Shown here piece after piece: positions 5,438 to 7,315 of a DNA stretch of 7,315 nt. The stretch spans positions 1 to 7,315 of the forward strand of contig JBGPLH010000166.1 in assembly GCA_041486365.1 (NCBI GenBank), read 5' to 3'. The DNA is from JBGPLH01 sp041486365 [NCBI: Thermodesulfobacteriota bacterium]. Lineage in GTDB: Bacteria > JAUYMQ01. The notes beneath the pieces are model-generated. The model made no database searches. It was not told the origin of the DNA and worked only from the letters and a program-made list of their open reading frames with translations. The translations under genes were made by a program, and so were the position numbers. The stretch's first letter is position 1, and every line of letters begins with the position of its first letter.

Positions 5438-6258
5438 GGAACCTCCCGCGTCTCGCGCCACAGGGCCTCGATCTCGCGAAGCCCCGGGATCACCTCCTCC
5501 TGGCCACGCAGCCTGTAACGGGCCCGCGTCTTCTTCGGGCTCCCCACGACGATGGGAATCCCGTCCCGCGCGAAGGCCGCGAAGAAGTCCTCGTCGGTCT
5601 GGTCGTCACCGATCACGATCGCGAGGGCACCCGGCGCGATCTTCTCCTGCATGGCCCGCGCGCTACCCCCCTTCTCGACCGCCGCAATCCGCGCTTCCAG
5701 CATCTCCCGGCCGGGGACGAGGACGAGGCTCGACCCCTCGAGCACCTCACGGAAGGCGGCCTGCACGGCGTTGCGCATGCGCGCCGCCGCCGCCTTGGGG
5801 ACGCCGCTGAAGTGGAACGTGACGGCGTGCCGCTTGTCCTCGATCCGCGGCCCCGGCGCGCCCCGGAGCCGCTCCTGCACCGTCAGCAATAGCCGATCGA
5901 GATCCGCGCGCACCCGGTGGACGTCGATGCGTCCGGTGTGCGCGCGGATCGGCGGCCAGGTCTCCAGGCCGTGAAGCCCCGCCAGCCCCAGCTCCTGCAC
6001 CGGGAGCAGGCCGCGAAGCTCCTCGAGGCCGCGGCCGGACAGGACCGCCACACGGACCCCCGGCGTGCGGGCCAGCGATCCGAGCACCGACACGGTCTCG
6101 TCGGTGGGTCGGGCCAGCTCGGGCCTCTCGGCGCTCGGGAAGAGCGTGCCGTCGTAGTCCATCGCCACGAACAGCGACGTCGCGCCCGCCATGCGGGCGC
6201 GGATCTGTCGGCGGGCCGAATCGAAATGCGGGAGTACGCGGGCGGCGCGATCAACCAC
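5422..6258 (-). CDS. otsB: Trehalose-6-phosphate phosphatase OtsB
   Basis: This is a cytoplasmic Mg2+-dependent HAD-superfamily phosphatase that removes phosphate from trehalose-6-phosphate, the last step of the OtsA-OtsB route to the osmoprotectant trehalose. With the GTG start at 6258 it has 278 residues, a usual length. Motif I is DYDGTL (34-39) with nucleophile D34 and acid/base D36, motif II is in VLSGR (72-76), the cap-region signature is EDKRHAVTFHF (140-150), the lysine of motif III is in EKGGSA (195-200), and motif IV is GDDQTDEDFF (217-226). This set is diagnostic for the OtsB branch. The GTG is preferred because GGAGGG precedes it by five bases; ATG at 6192 would remove 22 residues but has no ribosome binding site and lies only ten codons before motif I. 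Longer readings would run into the upstream kinase gene. No otsA is in the window, so the substrate supply must be encoded elsewhere. Confidence 0.93.
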   Translation of the reverse strand: MVDRAARVLPHFDSARRQIRARMAGATSLFVAMDYDGTLFPSAERPELARPTDETVSVLGSLARTPGVRVAVLSGRGLEELRGLLPVQELGLAGLHGLETWPPIRAHTGRIDVHRVRADLDRLLLTVQERLRGAPGPRIEDKRHAVTFHFSGVPKAAAARMRNAVQAAFREVLEGSSLVLVPGREMLEARIAAVEKGGSARAMQEKIAPGALAIVIGDDQTDEDFFAAFARDGIPIVVGSPKKTRARYRLRGQEEVIPGLREIEALWRETREVPQAGG

Positions 6259-6262
6259 GGAA

Positions 6263-6281
6263 GCCCTCCGCGCGCGAGGGC
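6263..6281 (-). promoter_or_regulatory. Ribosome binding site of otsB inside a small hairpin
   Basis: On the minus strand the sequence GCCCTC, a seven-base GCGCGCG loop and GAGGGC form a perfect six-base-pair stem. The 3' arm holds five of the six bases of the GGAGGG ribosome binding site (6269 to 6264), which is five bases from the GTG start at 6258. The stem could reduce otsB initiation. A competing GCGCG/CGCGC pairing overlaps it. The ribosome binding site is well supported; a regulatory role for the stem is speculative. Confidence 0.45.
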
Positions 6282-6296
6282 GCGCATGCGACGAGT

Positions 6297-6326
6297 CTTC
6301 TAACACGGAACGCGCGGGCGCGACAA
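6297..6326 (-). promoter_or_regulatory. Weak sigma70-like promoter for otsB
   Basis: On the minus strand TTGTCG (6326-6321) and TAGAAG (6302-6297) lie 18 bases apart in the gap between the kinase gene and otsB. Each matches four of the six consensus bases. The -10 element lacks the important final T. The TAGAAG is in the only A/T-richer patch in this gap. otsB may instead be read through from the kinase gene. Confidence 0.25.
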
Positions 6327-6337
6327 CGCGGCCCCGC

Positions 6338-7315
6338 TCAAGCGCGGCCGCTGCGCCAGATGCCGAAGGCCAGGACGAGCGCGACAAGACCCGCGAGCCC
6401 CAGGCCCACGGCGCCCGCGACGATGCCGAGGGGGACGCCGAGAATCGCGGGCCCCTTCGGAAAGAGGAGGAAGAGAGTGGAGACGACGAGTGTCGCGGAG
6501 AGCACCATCGCGGCGGCGAGTCGGTTGGCCGACCGGGCGCGCGCGCGCGCGGAGATCCGGATCTGCGGAACGTCGAGCGAGAGGCGAAGATCCCCCCGGC
6601 GGAGCTTCCCCAGGACGTCCTCGATGGCGCCCGGCAGCATCCGGACCACGCGCCGGTAGTCCTCGATGGTGGCGGCGGCGCCCTTCATGAGGAAGTCCGG
6701 ATCGGTGATCTTGCGCACGTACATCCCGAGCAGGTACGGGCGCATGACCGAGAACGGATCGAACTCCGGCCAGAGCGCCTGCGCGACCGATTCGAGCGTG
6801 GCGATCGTCTTGGCCATGAGCATGATCTCCGCCGGGATGCGCACGTGGTGGCGCGCGATGATCTCGAAGAGGTCAGCGAGGTATCGCGCCACGTCGAGAC
6901 GGCGCAGCGGGAGATCGTTCCAGCGCTGCAGGAACTCGCGCGTCTCCGACTTGAGCCCCCGCACGTCCACGCGGTCGTCGATGAGCCCCATGTCCGAGAA
7001 GAGGCGGACCATGCGATCCATATCCTCGGTGAGGACCGCCACGAGGAACGTGAGCAGCTCGTCGATCCGCTCCGGGTCCACGGTGCCGATCATCCCGTAG
7101 TCGACGAGGCAGATCCGGTTGTCGGGGAGCACGAAGAAGTTGCCGGGATGGGGGTCGGCGTGGTAGGCGCCGAGCTCGAAGATCTGCTTCAGCACCAGAC
7201 GCGTGGCGTTCTCCGCTAACGACTTGCGGTCCAGACCCGCGCGATCGATCTCGTCGAGTCGGTCCACCTTGATCCCCGTCACCTGTTCCATGACGAGCAC
7301 GCGCGCGGTGCACAG
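6338..7315 (-). CDS. ABC1/AarF/UbiB-family atypical kinase, C-terminal part
   Basis: This 325-residue C-terminal part of an ABC1-family protein runs off the right edge, so the N-terminal region with the family KxGQ and nucleotide-binding motifs is outside the window. The frame is open to base 7315 and reads through the family pattern RVLVMEQVTGIKV. The catalytic loop HADPHPGNF (52-60 of the fragment) and the metal-binding LVDYGMIG (70-77) are intact; the latter has DYG in place of the more usual DFG. A long helical region follows, then a linker rich in arginine and alanine, then two hydrophobic helices at the C-terminus, as expected for membrane-associated UbiB-like proteins. These atypical kinases/ATPases support isoprenoid quinone biosynthesis or lipid homeostasis, so a link to respiration is plausible, but orthology to ubiB itself cannot be decided here. 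otsB follows 79 bases downstream on the same strand. Confidence 0.92.
   Translation of the reverse strand: MCTARVLVMEQVTGIKVDRLDEIDRAGLDRKSLAENATRLVLKQIFELGAYHADPHPGNFFVLPDNRICLVDYGMIGTVDPERIDELLTFLVAVLTEDMDRMVRLFSDMGLIDDRVDVRGLKSETREFLQRWNDLPLRRLDVARYLADLFEIIARHHVRIPAEIMLMAKTIATLESVAQALWPEFDPFSVMRPYLLGMYVRKITDPDFLMKGAAATIEDYRRVVRMLPGAIEDVLGKLRRGDLRLSLDVPQIRISARARARSANRLAAAMVLSATLVVSTLFLLFPKGPAILGVPLGIVAGAVGLGLAGLVALVLAFGIWRSGRA
6537..6550. repeat. Alternating GC tract of 14 bases inside the kinase gene
   Basis: Seven GC dinucleotides in a row lie within the coding region for the arginine/alanine stretch SARARARS of the ABC1-family protein. Such tracts can adopt Z-DNA and are prone to replication or sequencing slippage. 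The reading frame is intact across it and the two downstream hydrophobic helices are well formed, so no frameshift is indicated. Confidence 0.5.

Noticed and set aside
5425-5440. Short inverted repeat CCTC/GAGG at the end of ccmD as a terminator
   Set aside because: The stem is only four base pairs with no following T-run on either strand.
6259-6387. A longer otsB product starting at 6387
   Set aside because: It would overlap the end of the kinase gene and adds a low-complexity leader. A good ribosome binding site sits at the GTG at 6258 instead.
6191-7219. A 342-codon plus-strand reading frame opposite the ABC1-family kinase
   Set aside because: It is the antisense shadow of a gene with intact HADPHPGNF and DYG motifs, and its product is highly charged and low in complexity.

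Overview
The window is a GC-rich (G/C strongly preferred at third codon positions), gene-dense bacterial segment. It carries most of a System I cytochrome c maturation (ccm) operon on the plus strand and two unrelated genes on the minus strand. System I genes, an exported thiol protein and a tetratricopeptide repeat (TPR) protein point to a Gram-negative bacterium with periplasmic c-type cytochromes. The phylum cannot be fixed from the sequence alone. The codon bias and gene content would suit Myxococcota, Gemmatimonadota, Acidobacteriota or a candidate phylum such as Eisenbacteria, and that list is only a guess.

Plus strand, 1-5437: the C-terminus of ccmF (cut by the window edge), ccmH, a zinc-ribbon protein resembling the N-terminal part of CcmI, an exported protein with a carboxypeptidase-regulatory-like fold and a C-terminal membrane anchor, a zinc-ribbon/TPR membrane protein, then ccmA, ccmB, ccmC and ccmD. 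Most junctions are stop/start overlaps (TGATG, ATGA, GTGA), so this is very probably one translationally coupled operon. Its promoter lies upstream of the window.

Functional reading: CcmA and CcmB form the ATPase and permease, and CcmC with CcmD loads haem onto CcmE (not in the window). CcmF and CcmH ligate haem to apocytochrome thiols. The three genes between ccmH and ccmA are not part of the classical ccmABCDEFGH(I) set. Two of them look like the separated halves of CcmI (membrane helix plus helical segment, and TPR domain), each with an added four-cysteine zinc ribbon predicted to face the cytoplasm. The third is a periplasmic, membrane-anchored beta-rich protein of unknown role. CcmH itself has a five-cysteine cluster in place of the usual LRCxxC motif. 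This variant maturation module is the most interesting part of the window.

Minus strand, 5422-7315: a trehalose-6-phosphate phosphatase (otsB) preceded by the C-terminal part of an ABC1/AarF/UbiB-family atypical kinase that runs off the right edge. They are separated by 79 bases holding a weak promoter-like pair and a small hairpin over the otsB ribosome binding site. otsB and ccmD converge and overlap by 16 bases, leaving no room for an intergenic terminator. No RNA genes, insertion sequences, CRISPR arrays or other mobile elements were seen.
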